Origin: Gammaproteobacteria bacterium
Lineage (GTDB): Bacteria > Pseudomonadota > Gammaproteobacteria > Legionellales > Legionellaceae
Assembly (NCBI GenBank): GCA_026399205.1
Contig: JAPLRL010000045.1
Span: forward strand, 62,001 to 126,000
DNA length: 64,000 bases
Direction of reading: 5' to 3'
Below, piece by piece: positions 54,366 through 64,000 of this stretch (its first letter is position 1; each line of letters starts with the position of its first letter). Position numbers and translations under genes: made by a program. The notes under the pieces were generated by a model. It was not told the origin of the DNA. It saw only the letters and a program-made list of their open reading frames with translations, and did no database searches.

Positions 54366-55103
54366 ATGCCCAAAAGAATCTACCACCCCGGCACCTACCA
54401 AACCGGTGACATCCTCACCCTACCCGAAACTATCGCTCACCACCTCAATGTCGTTCTACGCAAAAAAATTGGCGAGCAATTTCTTCTGATTCCAGGCGAT
54501 CTTATGGAGTGGGAAGCAGAAATCATCACCATCGATAAAAAAAAACTAACCGTGAAAATCGGCAAAGGCGAACGCGTTAACCGAGCCTCGCCCCTACATA
54601 TTCACTTAGCCCAATCGATCGGCAAGGGAGAAAAATTTGATTTTATCGTACAAAAGGCGGTGGAGTTAGGTGTTGCTGAATTAACGCCGATTATCTCATC
54701 CCGCTCCGCCTTCTCCACCCTAGAAAAAAAGCGCCTCGAGAAAAAACACCTCCATTGGCAAGCCATTATTATTTCAGCGGTTGAGCAATGTGGTCGCACC
54801 GAATTACCCGTACTCCATCCCATCTGTGAGTTCGATCAGTTCATCGCTCAAACCAACTCAAGCCAAAAGTTGATATTAACCCCTCACACAAGCTACACGC
54901 TCTCAGAAAAAACCCTAACCCATCCAACCATCACGCTACTGATTGGACCAGAAGGCGGGTGGTCTGACAGCGAATACCAACAAGCAACGACCGCCGGGTG
55001 TCTCCCTGTCACCTTAGGGCCACGAATTTTACGCACAGAAACTGCCCCGATTGCCATAATCTCTATTTTGCAGGCGCTGAAAGGTGATTTACTCTCCCCG
55101 TAG
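54366..55103 (+). CDS. rsmE: 16S rRNA (uracil-1498-N3)-methyltransferase
   Basis: 245 residues of the SPOUT family. The N-terminal PUA-like domain begins KRIYHPG and HHLNVVLRKKIGE, followed by AQSIGKGEKFDFIVQKAVELGV. The C-terminal knot has LLIGPEGGWSDSEY and LGPRILRTETAP, which are characteristic of RsmE. It modifies U1498 in the decoding region. It is not usually attached to lpxC; here it fills the gap between the division cluster and the dnaA region. Confidence 0.95.
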   Translation: MPKRIYHPGTYQTGDILTLPETIAHHLNVVLRKKIGEQFLLIPGDLMEWEAEIITIDKKKLTVKIGKGERVNRASPLHIHLAQSIGKGEKFDFIVQKAVELGVAELTPIISSRSAFSTLEKKRLEKKHLHWQAIIISAVEQCGRTELPVLHPICEFDQFIAQTNSSQKLILTPHTSYTLSEKTLTHPTITLLIGPEGGWSDSEYQQATTAGCLPVTLGPRILRTETAPIAIISILQALKGDLLSP

Positions 55104-55245
55104 GGCGTGTTTACATTTGCTCCCAAACGCCGTCGCCCTTCCGAAGAGAGCTTCAGACTTGAGTAATGAGAAAAAATCAAATTGCTTTTCCTTCTGTCAT
55201 ATGATATTTAATTTGGGCTTTTATTATTTATAAGGAAACATCATT

Positions 55246-55566
55246 ATGCTCAGACGGCATAGCTCTCTCCCCTTTTTTCGCAATCACGGCGTATCCCAAT
55301 TTCACCCAACTCGTCAAGCAGCTACTGATACATGGCTAAACGCCAACCCGACCAATGGCTCCGTAAAATTGATTGCATTTTTCGTAATCATTCTTGCAGC
55401 TAACCAAACTGCCCGATGCAACCATGAAGACGTGCAACACACTGCTAACTTGCTACTGGCATTTGCTACGAAAGTTGGCGAAAGTTATCCGTGCCAAGGA
55501 CGCTCAGTTGAGCCCAGTAAATCCGTGTCGCCTGAAGAAACAACGGTCAGCAATCAACTTAAATAA
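55246..55566 (+). CDS. small hypothetical protein
   Basis: 106 residues from ATG 55246 with a good AAGGAAA ribosome site eight bases upstream, which supports translation. One hydrophobic stretch (KLIAFFVIILAAN, ~42-55) could be a membrane helix. The rest is polar with two Cys. A weak promoter-like pair (TTGCTT and TATTTA, 17 bases apart) lies at 55182-55210. The stop codon touches the left arm of a very long hairpin. I do not recognise the family. Confidence 0.5.
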   Translation: MLRRHSSLPFFRNHGVSQFHPTRQAATDTWLNANPTNGSVKLIAFFVIILAANQTARCNHEDVQHTANLLLAFATKVGESYPCQGRSVEPSKSVSPEETTVSNQLK

Positions 55567-55656
55567 CACGCAGGATATCCGAGCCGCGACCGTTAGGGAG
55601 CGGAAGTTTTAAAATTTCCACTCCCTAACGGTCGCGGCTCGGATATCTCGTGTGTT
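55565..55656. terminator. 41-bp-arm hairpin upstream of dnaA
   Basis: Arms at 55565-55605 and 55616-55656 are almost fully complementary (for example GGATATCCGAGCCGCGACC against its complement), with a ten-base AT-rich loop. The hairpin starts at the stop codon of the 106-codon gene. It could insulate dnaA from upstream transcription. The arms lack a T-run, so a repeat-element origin is also possible. Confidence 0.7.
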
Positions 55657-55783
55657 AAATTATAATGCGGTTGCCCTAGCATGGGGAGTTTATTCAAATA
55701 ACGTGTTATGATATTTTTCTATATTAAAGCTTGGGCGTGTTTTAGTTTCGCGTGGTTTATGTCTTCTTAGGAGTCCTGTTTAA

Positions 55784-57127
55784 GTGTCAGAACAATTATG
55801 GCAACGTTGCCTCGGCTATTTACAGGAAGAATACCCCGCGAATCAATTTAATACTTGGATTCGCCCCCTACAAGCTGTGTTTAGCGAAGACGGCCTGGTT
55901 CTTTTGGCGCCAAATAGATTCGTTCTCGATTGGGTTAAAAAGCATTATCATCGGCGAATTGAAGAAGTCATTCAGCTCTTAGAGGCGGGCGCAATTCAAA
56001 CCGTATCGATTGAAGTGGGAACTAAAACAATCACTGAACTCAAACCTCAGGTGATTACACCACCTACAACCCAAATCACGCCAACGCCGAAAGAATCCGA
56101 TTATAAAGACAGCTTTCTGAATGCGAATTTTACCTTCGATGCGTTTGTAGAAGGAAACTCAAACCAATTGGCTCGGGCAGCTTCCTTGCAAGTCGCAGAC
56201 AAACCAGGCGATGCCTATAACCCCTTATTTATTTATGGCGGGGTCGGCTTAGGTAAAACGCATCTCATGCATGCGATTGGCCACTCCATCTTAAAGCGCA
56301 ACCCCGAAGCAAAAGTCTTATATTTGCACTCCGAGCGCTTTGTTGCTGACATGGTTCGCGCCTTGCAAACCAATGCCATCAATGAATTTAAACGCTTCTA
56401 TCGCTCATTAAATGTCTTACTTATTGATGATATTCAGTTTTTTGCAGGCAAAGATCGCTCTCAAGAAGAATTTTTTCATACGTTTAACGCCTTATTAGAA
56501 GGCCAACAACAAATTATTTTAACAAGCGATCGCTACCCAAAAGAAATCGAGGGTGTAGAAGAACGCTTGAAATCTCGATTTGGTTGGGGCTTAACAGTTG
56601 CAGTAGAGCCGCCTGAATTAGAAATGCGTGTGGCTATTTTAATGAGTAAAGCGCAACAAACGAACGTCACACTCCCCTATGAAGTGGCTTTTTTTATTGC
56701 AAAACGTATTCGCTCTAATGTTCGAGAATTAGAGGGTGCTTTAAGACGCGTCATAGCAAATGCGCATTTTACCGGAAAATTGATTACCATTGAATTCGTA
56801 CAAGACGCTCTCAGAGACTTATTGGCACTTCAAGATAAATTGGTCACGATTGACAATATTCAAAAAACGGTTGCAGAATACTACAAGGTCAAAGTGGCTG
56901 AGTTATTATCGAAAAGGCGTACGCGCTCAATTGCCCGCCCTAGACAAATGGCCATGGCTTTAGCCAAAGAGCTCACCAATCATAGTTTGCCGGAAATTGC
57001 CGATCACTTTGGGGGCAGAGATCACACCACCGTGATTCATGCGTGTAGAAAAATTAGGGAGCTCATCCTACTGGATGGTTCACTCTCAGATGACTATAAA
57101 AATTTAATGAGAATTTTAACGTCGTGA
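55784..57127 (+). CDS. dnaA: chromosomal replication initiator DnaA
   Basis: 447 residues from GTG 55784. Domain I is [24 protein letters not shown], followed by a short linker. The AAA+ domain has Walker A GGVGLGKT (152-159), Walker [10 protein letters not shown] and sensor [11 protein letters not shown]. Domain IV ends with the DNA-binding signature [11 protein letters not shown]. It melts the origin and controls its own level. I did not find a cluster of 9-base DnaA boxes in the upstream gap, so oriC cannot be placed with confidence. The stop overlaps dnaN. Confidence 0.98.
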   Translation: MSEQLWQRCLGYLQEEYPANQFNTWIRPLQAVFSEDGLVLLAPNRFVLDWVKKHYHRRIEEVIQLLEAGAIQTVSIEVGTKTITELKPQVITPPTTQITPTPKESDYKDSFLNANFTFDAFVEGNSNQLARAASLQVADKPGDAYNPLFIYGGVGLGKTHLMHAIGHSILKRNPEAKVLYLHSERFVADMVRALQTNAINEFKRFYRSLNVLLIDDIQFFAGKDRSQEEFFHTFNALLEGQQQIILTSDRYPKEIEGVEERLKSRFGWGLTVAVEPPELEMRVAILMSKAQQTNVTLPYEVAFFIAKRIRSNVRELEGALRRVIANAHFTGKLITIEFVQDALRDLLALQDKLVTIDNIQKTVAEYYKVKVAELLSKRRTRSIARPRQMAMALAKELTNHSLPEIADHFGGRDHTTVIHACRKIRELILLDGSLSDDYKNLMRILTS

Positions 57128-58230
57128 AAACCATTACCTTTAAAAAAAATCAATGGGCGGGTCCTTTACAAGCCCTTGCTGGCGCTGTTGACAAAAAGCA
57201 GGTCATGCCTATTCTATCCACTATTTTGGTCCGCTTTTCTGACGAAGCCTTATTATTAACGGCAACTGATCTTGAAATCGAACTCACCGCTAAACTTGAG
57301 TATCCTGACTCAAGCGGCCTACCCTCCTTTACCATTCCTGCTAAAAAATTCTTAGACTTGATTAGAACCTTAGATGATGAAGAGAAATTTGATATCCAGC
57401 TACATGAGCAACACCTGCTTATCAACGCCGCTTCTACGAAATTTAAATTATTCACCCTCCCTTGTGACCACTTTCCATTGGTGCAATTTGACGCCACGGC
57501 TTTAAACCTTGAGCTTCCACGACTAACCTTAATTCATTTACTTCAGTCCACCGCATTTTCTATTTCCCAGCAAGATGTACGGGTTTTTCTTAATGGCATG
57601 CTTCTTGAATTTGATATTAATCGCATCACAACTGTTGCTGCAGATGGACATCGCATGTCCATTGCAACCCTACAACATCCCCATAACATCCCATTTACGC
57701 GCCTGATTCTCCCAAGAAAAAGTGTCTCTGAATTATTACGACTACTGAGTGCCATTCAAGATGAACACATTCAGCTATATTTACATGACCGACTTTTTCG
57801 CGTTCAAACCGAGGCGTATGTCTTCTCCTCTAAACTTATTGATTCACAGTTTTTACCCTATCATCAAGCGATTCCTAAACAATTACAGAGCTTTCTCCTG
57901 GTTGAACAAGATGCATTAAAACGTGCATTATCTAGAATTCTCATCATTGCAAATGATAAATCTCGCCCCGTTATTTTAGAAGCATCGCCAGGAAAACTCA
58001 CCCTGCTCGCACAAAACCAAGAGCAAGAACAAGCCACTGAACACATGCCTGCAACGCTAGATGGCGAGGCGATTCGCATCGGCATCAACCCCTATTATTT
58101 ATTAGAGGTCCTTTCCGTTCTTCAAGGCAGCTTAATTCGTTTATCGTTCTCAACGCCAGATACCAGCATGCTGGTTGAGTCCCTTGAGGATGAGCACTAT
58201 CAATATATTTTGATGCCCATGAAAATATGA
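57124..58230 (+). CDS. dnaN: DNA polymerase III beta sliding clamp
   Basis: 368 residues from GTG 57124, overlapping the dnaA stop as GTGA. Three clamp domains are visible, with [25 protein letters not shown] and the C-terminal [10 protein letters not shown], which matches the family's MPMRL ending. It forms the ring that tethers the polymerase. It is in the conserved dnaA-dnaN-recF order, and its stop overlaps recF by four bases. Confidence 0.97.
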   Translation: MKTITFKKNQWAGPLQALAGAVDKKQVMPILSTILVRFSDEALLLTATDLEIELTAKLEYPDSSGLPSFTIPAKKFLDLIRTLDDEEKFDIQLHEQHLLINAASTKFKLFTLPCDHFPLVQFDATALNLELPRLTLIHLLQSTAFSISQQDVRVFLNGMLLEFDINRITTVAADGHRMSIATLQHPHNIPFTRLILPRKSVSELLRLLSAIQDEHIQLYLHDRLFRVQTEAYVFSSKLIDSQFLPYHQAIPKQLQSFLLVEQDALKRALSRILIIANDKSRPVILEASPGKLTLLAQNQEQEQATEHMPATLDGEAIRIGINPYYLLEVLSVLQGSLIRLSFSTPDTSMLVESLEDEHYQYILMPMKI

Positions 58231-59273
58231 AACTACACTCCCTATCGCTACACCATTTCCGCTGTTTTTCGCAATACCAAACGACGTTACACCCCCGCTT
58301 TAACTATATCATCGGTGAAAACGGCAGTGGAAAAACTGCTTTTTTAGAAGCGATTTCTCTCCTGTCTCGAGCTCAGTCTTTTCGAATCAGAGAAACCGCG
58401 CCCCTGATTCAAACACAACAAGACCAACTCACGGTCATGACCCATTTAGCCGACACCCAAACCATTGGCATTCAAAAATCGCGTGATGCTCATACCAGCA
58501 TTAAAATTAACGGCCAATCTTGTTTTCGCACCAGCGAGTTAGCAAACCTTCTGCCCTCGCAAGTGATTTATCAAGATGTGTTTCAAATCATCGATGCAGG
58601 CCCCATGATTCGCAGACAACTTCTCGATTGGGGAGTGTTTCACGTGAAACCTTTTTATCACGATTGGTGGAAGCAATATCGACAAGCCTTAAAACAGCGA
58701 AACGCCTTATTAAAAGCCCAAGCAAAAAAAACAGAGTTTGCCATTTGGAATAGAACGCTTTGCGACTTATCAAAAAACATGGATGAAGCACGTCAAGACT
58801 ATGTGGACACCCTAGAACCCATATTTAAAGCAATTCTAAAAACACTGACCCAATTAGACTGCGACCTTGCGTATTTCAATGGCTGGGATAGGCAAAGACA
58901 AGGACAACCGCTTGCAACGGTCCTAGAAGCAACACACGAGGCCGATCGTAAAAAACAATACACGCAATTCGGCCCCCACCACGCCGATTTAGAACTCCTC
59001 AACCCCGCAGGCAAAGTAAAACAATTTTTATCGCGGGGGCAACAGAAGATGCTGTTACTCACCTTGAAACTAGCACAAGCTCAACTATTAGATAAACCTT
59101 GTTTATATTTATGGGATGATATTTGTGCCGAACTAGACGAAGGACATCTTGAAAAATTGGGGAGGTTGATTCAAGACATTCCTGGGCAATATTTCATTAC
59201 TGGCATTCAAGTTGATCGATCTGTACTTGCTGAGTTGAATCCGGGATTGGTGATTTCACACGGCGCAGGTTAA
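58227..59273 (+). CDS. recF: recombination mediator RecF
   Basis: 348 residues. The SMC-like ATPase has Walker A GENGSGKT (30-37), the signature FLSRGQQKMLLLTLKLAQ and Walker B YLWDDICAELD. It loads RecA at gaps with RecO and RecR. The start overlaps the dnaN stop as ATGA. In most relatives gyrB follows at once, but here a 2.9-kb inserted segment lies between. Confidence 0.96.
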   Translation: MKLHSLSLHHFRCFSQYQTTLHPRFNYIIGENGSGKTAFLEAISLLSRAQSFRIRETAPLIQTQQDQLTVMTHLADTQTIGIQKSRDAHTSIKINGQSCFRTSELANLLPSQVIYQDVFQIIDAGPMIRRQLLDWGVFHVKPFYHDWWKQYRQALKQRNALLKAQAKKTEFAIWNRTLCDLSKNMDEARQDYVDTLEPIFKAILKTLTQLDCDLAYFNGWDRQRQGQPLATVLEATHEADRKKQYTQFGPHHADLELLNPAGKVKQFLSRGQQKMLLLTLKLAQAQLLDKPCLYLWDDICAELDEGHLEKLGRLIQDIPGQYFITGIQVDRSVLAELNPGLVISHGAG

Positions 59274-59318
59274 TAAACGATCCCATCATTTCGACTGTGG
59301 TTTACTTAACAGAGCATT

Positions 59319-59349
59319 TAGGGTAGGCAAAGGAACCTGGCTTTGAGCC
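59319..59349. repeat. degraded end of family C palindrome (left flank of inserted gene)
   Basis: 27 of 31 bases match the region from 36423 of the composite palindrome (TAGGGTAGGCAAAGGAACCT here). It lies 46 bases after the recF stop. The opposite end of the same family lies at 62200-62222 in inverted orientation. Confidence 0.7.
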
Positions 59350-59400
59350 ATCTAGTGGCACGGATTTTTTGATGAGACGAGCCAACCCATCTACCAAAAT

Positions 59401-59499
59401 GGCAAATTATAAAATGTGGGGATAATATTAAATCAAATATTTGATATTTTTAACTCTGTGAGCTATATATTTACATACCAGCCATCATTGTGATCTCAC
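59401..59499. other. AT-rich gap upstream of the 886-codon gene
   Basis: Strongly AT-rich, with one near match to a DnaA box on the minus strand (TTATCCCCA, one mismatch to TTATCCACA) at about 59417-59425, and a TCAAATATTTGA palindrome. It could hold the promoter of the next gene or part of an origin, but a single imperfect box is weak support. Confidence 0.25.
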
Positions 59500-62160
59500 A
59501 TGTACGACATGATCTGCAGAAATTTGATAGACGGACTTGTAAGTAACACCATCTCCTCAGATGAATTGATTAAAAAATTGTCTATTAATCCATCCGTTCA
59601 ACCTTATTTAGATAAGACGATAGAAGCGGCAAAAACCGACCCGGATGCCAAAACGGCGCTATTCACCAGTCTCAGCCTCTTTTTAGTTGAGCACGGTTTG
59701 GTTTATACAGAAAATCGTTCTGAAACCATTCGTCGGCTTAAAAAAGGAGCTGTGCTGTCTTTAAGCGCATTTGCTTTAGATGAAGGACGGCAGGAATTAA
59801 AAAGGGATAGCGCAACCTGGGCACAAGATCTTGTTCATGTCCCAATCCCCATCTTTGTTTTGGGCTATGCCGCCCTATCAGAATATCAATATTATAATCA
59901 GTCTCAAAAATTAGATGCGTCCTTATCTAAGCTCATTCAAGGCATTGAATCCGATATAAAACAACAGAATATGCTCTATCAACTGCTTGAAAAAACGCAT
60001 CAAACTCAGCTTGATGCACTCCCTGAGCATGGTACGCCAGAGCAAAACCTAGCACGACAGACGCTCATCTCTCAATGGAAAGACACTCAAAACTACTTTC
60101 GAGACTATCTGAATAAATCCCAGCAAAACATCGCCTGCCTAGGTGCAGAGATTCAACAAGCCGATAGTCAGCAACGTGTTTCTCGGGTAAGAACAAGCAT
60201 GAATTTTCTCGCCTATGGCCTACACGCAGTCGGTCCTGTGGGCGCCATTTTAAGTATGACCATCTCAGGCATCGGCGCAGCCGCACAACTAGCCTCTATT
60301 GAATACACCGCACATACCGCACGGCACAATCATGCCGTACTCTCCAATCCAGAACTGGTCATTCATCAAGAGAAAGACTTACTGCATGCATTAAATGTCA
60401 TTCGACGATTAGATAATGCGACGGTAACGCTTAATGATGAACACATCATTGAATGTTTGCCTGGTGAGTCCGAAGAAAAAGCCTGCGCAAGATTTAAAAA
60501 AGAACATCCAAACGCAACCCTTTGCCAACTAGCCCCATACCCTGAGAAATCAGAAACACCAACGCCCACATTAACGAATCAAGATGACATCTTGATCGAA
60601 CAGACCCTCATTCAAGCCAAACACCTAAAACAAGAGATCATCCATTATCAAATGATGATCGCGCATTTAATGAGTAAATATGAACCTAACATGCCTATCC
60701 TCTCTAATTTGGATGAGATTGAACAATCGTTAAGTGTAAAAATGGAACATTTAGAAAATCGACTAACATTCCTGTCTGGGCGTCCATTGACCGCAAAGCA
60801 ATCCAAAGAACTAGAAGGCGCAAGCGATCAATTCATCAATGAATTGACGCCTTACTTAGAGGGGCTCATCCAAATAAAAAACGAGATAGCTACCACCTAT
60901 GCATCCTATTATTCAGAACTATCCAAACACGACCCTCGCCCCATTGGACCACTCGTACCAGGTAGCCCCGCCATCGCATTTTGCGAGGAACAAAAGGCAC
61001 AGCTCTTATTCAATATCAGCAGCATCACGCATTTACTACAAGCCTGTGAGCGCATGGGAAATGGACGAAACATTCAAAATCTCCCAGTCCTCATCCAGGA
61101 CAACTTAAAAAAAATTAAACTCTTGGGCGCCTATCTATCGAATAAAGAAAAAGAAAATCTCATGGCGCAACTCAATCACATTTACAAAAAAGGCGTCCAA
61201 CTCGATGAAGTAAGAATCGATTACTTGCAAATCTGTCATCAACACCATGGTATAGATACAGAAGCCTATGCACATGAAATCTCATTATTAAAAACCAAAC
61301 TCTCCACATACCCAAAACCCTTTATGGATCTAAGACCAGGTTACCTCATTGATAGACTGCCAAGCATACCCAGAGTGAAACATACCCATACGCCAATTTC
61401 CTCTTGTATTCGAACAGACAAAGTTCATAAAAACACTCAATTTATATGCCCCTCTCGACAAGCCTTTGGTTTACTTAAATCTACGAAACAAAAAAAAGAG
61501 GTGCTTAACACAACGAAAAGACTCTTCAGAGAAGACCCTGCAGATACGTTATCTATTCAAATAACCCCAATGACAAAATGTGATTTACGCTTATTGGCAT
61601 CGACTCGAGGTGATGAAAAAAAACTGGCCGATGTTGCAGAAGGACTCAAGACTGAGATGCAATGGGTCAACGCGCTATGTCAAGAGCTCAATGCCTCGGA
61701 AACAAATGGCCCCATCGATAATTTAAAAGAATTGATTCACTATTATGATGATCAAATACAATTTTTAAAATTTGTGATCGATCATCGAGCGGAGTTACTG
61801 AATGACACCTGGGACAAAACCTATGCCTCCCATCACAATTTAGATCCTCAATCCACACGCAACTTATTGGCTCGATTGGGGTCATTGACCACAAACACCG
61901 TCCGTGGATCCGGGTTAGCCCCCCCTGTGCTACAAAATATTCAAACCCAATTAGATCGCTGCGTTAGCGAGCTTAAAGAAATGAAAGTAAGGCTGAACAT
62001 CGTCAGCGAACAACGGGCCTTTAAAGCGACAAACGAAGAGAATAGAAGTCCCTCTCCAGATAACAGCGGGTCAGAATCACCTGGCGTGAGTAGTTTGTCT
62101 TCTGAAGATAATTCTCAAGGAGACAACCCTAGCTGTAACTACCCAGGTACGTCATCCTGA
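59500..62160 (+). CDS. large helical protein of unknown function (candidate effector)
   Basis: 886 residues, mostly helical with several predicted coiled coils (e.g. SDIKQQNMLYQLLEKT region, and 370-420). A Gly/Ala-rich hydrophobic segment at ~234-266 could form a membrane hairpin. There is no signal peptide. The C-terminus is low-complexity and Ser/Asp/Glu-rich (ENRSPSPDNSGSESPGV, then SSLSSEDNSQGD), which resembles secretion tails of type IVB effectors. I recognise no catalytic motif. The gene sits between recF and gyrB, is flanked by inverted ends of a repeat family and takes its stop codon from a family A repeat. It looks inserted. Confidence 0.6.
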   Translation: MYDMICRNLIDGLVSNTISSDELIKKLSINPSVQPYLDKTIEAAKTDPDAKTALFTSLSLFLVEHGLVYTENRSETIRRLKKGAVLSLSAFALDEGRQELKRDSATWAQDLVHVPIPIFVLGYAALSEYQYYNQSQKLDASLSKLIQGIESDIKQQNMLYQLLEKTHQTQLDALPEHGTPEQNLARQTLISQWKDTQNYFRDYLNKSQQNIACLGAEIQQADSQQRVSRVRTSMNFLAYGLHAVGPVGAILSMTISGIGAAAQLASIEYTAHTARHNHAVLSNPELVIHQEKDLLHALNVIRRLDNATVTLNDEHIIECLPGESEEKACARFKKEHPNATLCQLAPYPEKSETPTPTLTNQDDILIEQTLIQAKHLKQEIIHYQMMIAHLMSKYEPNMPILSNLDEIEQSLSVKMEHLENRLTFLSGRPLTAKQSKELEGASDQFINELTPYLEGLIQIKNEIATTYASYYSELSKHDPRPIGPLVPGSPAIAFCEEQKAQLLFNISSITHLLQACERMGNGRNIQNLPVLIQDNLKKIKLLGAYLSNKEKENLMAQLNHIYKKGVQLDEVRIDYLQICHQHHGIDTEAYAHEISLLKTKLSTYPKPFMDLRPGYLIDRLPSIPRVKHTHTPISSCIRTDKVHKNTQFICPSRQAFGLLKSTKQKKEVLNTTKRLFREDPADTLSIQITPMTKCDLRLLASTRGDEKKLADVAEGLKTEMQWVNALCQELNASETNGPIDNLKELIHYYDDQIQFLKFVIDHRAELLNDTWDKTYASHHNLDPQSTRNLLARLGSLTTNTVRGSGLAPPVLQNIQTQLDRCVSELKEMKVRLNIVSEQRAFKATNEENRSPSPDNSGSESPGVSSLSSEDNSQGDNPSCNYPGTSS

Positions 62161-62185
62161 GCGTAGCGAAGTACTCAGCAACGTG
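62149..62185. repeat. half copy of palindromic repeat family A
   Basis: ACGTCATCCTGAGCGTAGCG matches one arm of family A; the other arm is missing. The TGA inside it is the stop codon of the 886-codon gene. Confidence 0.8.
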
Positions 62186-62199
62186 TCAGTTTAGCGCGT

Positions 62200-62222
62200 G
62201 GATCCTTTGTCCACCCTACAAA
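62200..62222. repeat. degraded end of family C palindrome (right flank of inserted gene)
   Basis: GGATCCTTTGTCCACCCTAC is the complement, with few changes, of the outer arm of the composite palindrome at 36414. It faces the partial copy at 59319, so the segment between them is bounded by inverted repeats. Confidence 0.65.
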
Positions 62223-62277
62223 ACACTATTTTAAAAAGATATGACTTGGTTGAAAGCACAAACCAATGCTAAAATAA

Positions 62278-64000
<1,723 letters not shown>

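Noticed and set aside
59401-59499. oriC
   Set aside because: Only one imperfect DnaA box is visible; AT-richness alone is not enough.

Overview
The window is chromosomal DNA from a gammaproteobacterium, most likely a Legionella/Coxiella-type intracellular or host-associated lineage. The core genes are gammaproteobacterial in kind: ZipA, FtsQ, RppH, PtsP, PepN, and dnaA-dnaN-recF-gyrB. They are mixed with eukaryote-like or effector-like proteins: a GT22 mannosyltransferase, a Ras-like GTPase with a membrane tail, a patatin lipase, and two large helical proteins with acidic C-termini. The genus cannot be fixed from the sequence alone.

Positions 1-6033 look like the right-hand part of an integrated element. 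They hold a cut C-terminal fragment, a Bro-N/antirepressor protein, a SAM methyltransferase, two exported proteins, gene debris and an AbiEi/AbiEii toxin-antitoxin pair. They end at a 48-bp 3' fragment of a tRNA-Phe gene (5986-6033), which fits an attachment-site duplicate. Within 1.3 kb this element carries an 8-bp repeat inside the methyltransferase, a C9 tract, a pentanucleotide repeat (5 copies) and a tetranucleotide repeat (8 copies) directly after an ATG, so it is a strong phase-variation candidate. Gene remnants follow at 6.2-6.85 kb.

Positions 6.9-22.2 kb are a surface-carbohydrate region. In order they encode a GT22 mannosyltransferase, an FkbM-like protein, a dicarboxylate-type symporter, a nucleotide-sugar dehydrogenase (divergent), a metallo-beta-lactamase-fold plus Rieske protein resembling CMP-sialic acid hydroxylase, an SDR epimerase, a TPR/YaiO-type outer-membrane barrel, a membrane-anchored HEAT protein, a processive GT2 synthase and a second SDR epimerase. 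A PAS-GGDEF-EAL protein and a receiver domain lacking its phospho-acceptor Asp follow on the opposite strand. I read this as a synthase-dependent polysaccharide assembly and export system, possibly under c-di-GMP control. It is the best candidate here for an undescribed system.

Positions 22.4-40.8 kb carry pepN, a patatin lipase next to a GTPase-TM protein, the rppH-ptsP-tauE-lgt-thyA run (minus strand), an Lcl/DUF1566 secreted protein, glmU, an effector-like helical protein, an AAA/DUF4143 ATPase, an unknown protein and a PAS-LuxR regulator.

Positions 40.8-55.1 kb are the division and cell-wall cluster: zipA, murF, mraY, murD, ftsW, murC, murB, ddl, ftsQ, ftsA, ftsZ, lpxC, then rsmE. No murG lies between ftsW and murC. 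The cluster runs straight into dnaA-dnaN-recF (55.8-59.3 kb), so the division block abuts the replication-initiation block. An 886-residue effector-like gene, flanked by inverted copies of a repeat, separates recF from gyrB, which runs off the right edge. Several families of palindromic repeats sit between genes throughout, often starting right at a stop codon.
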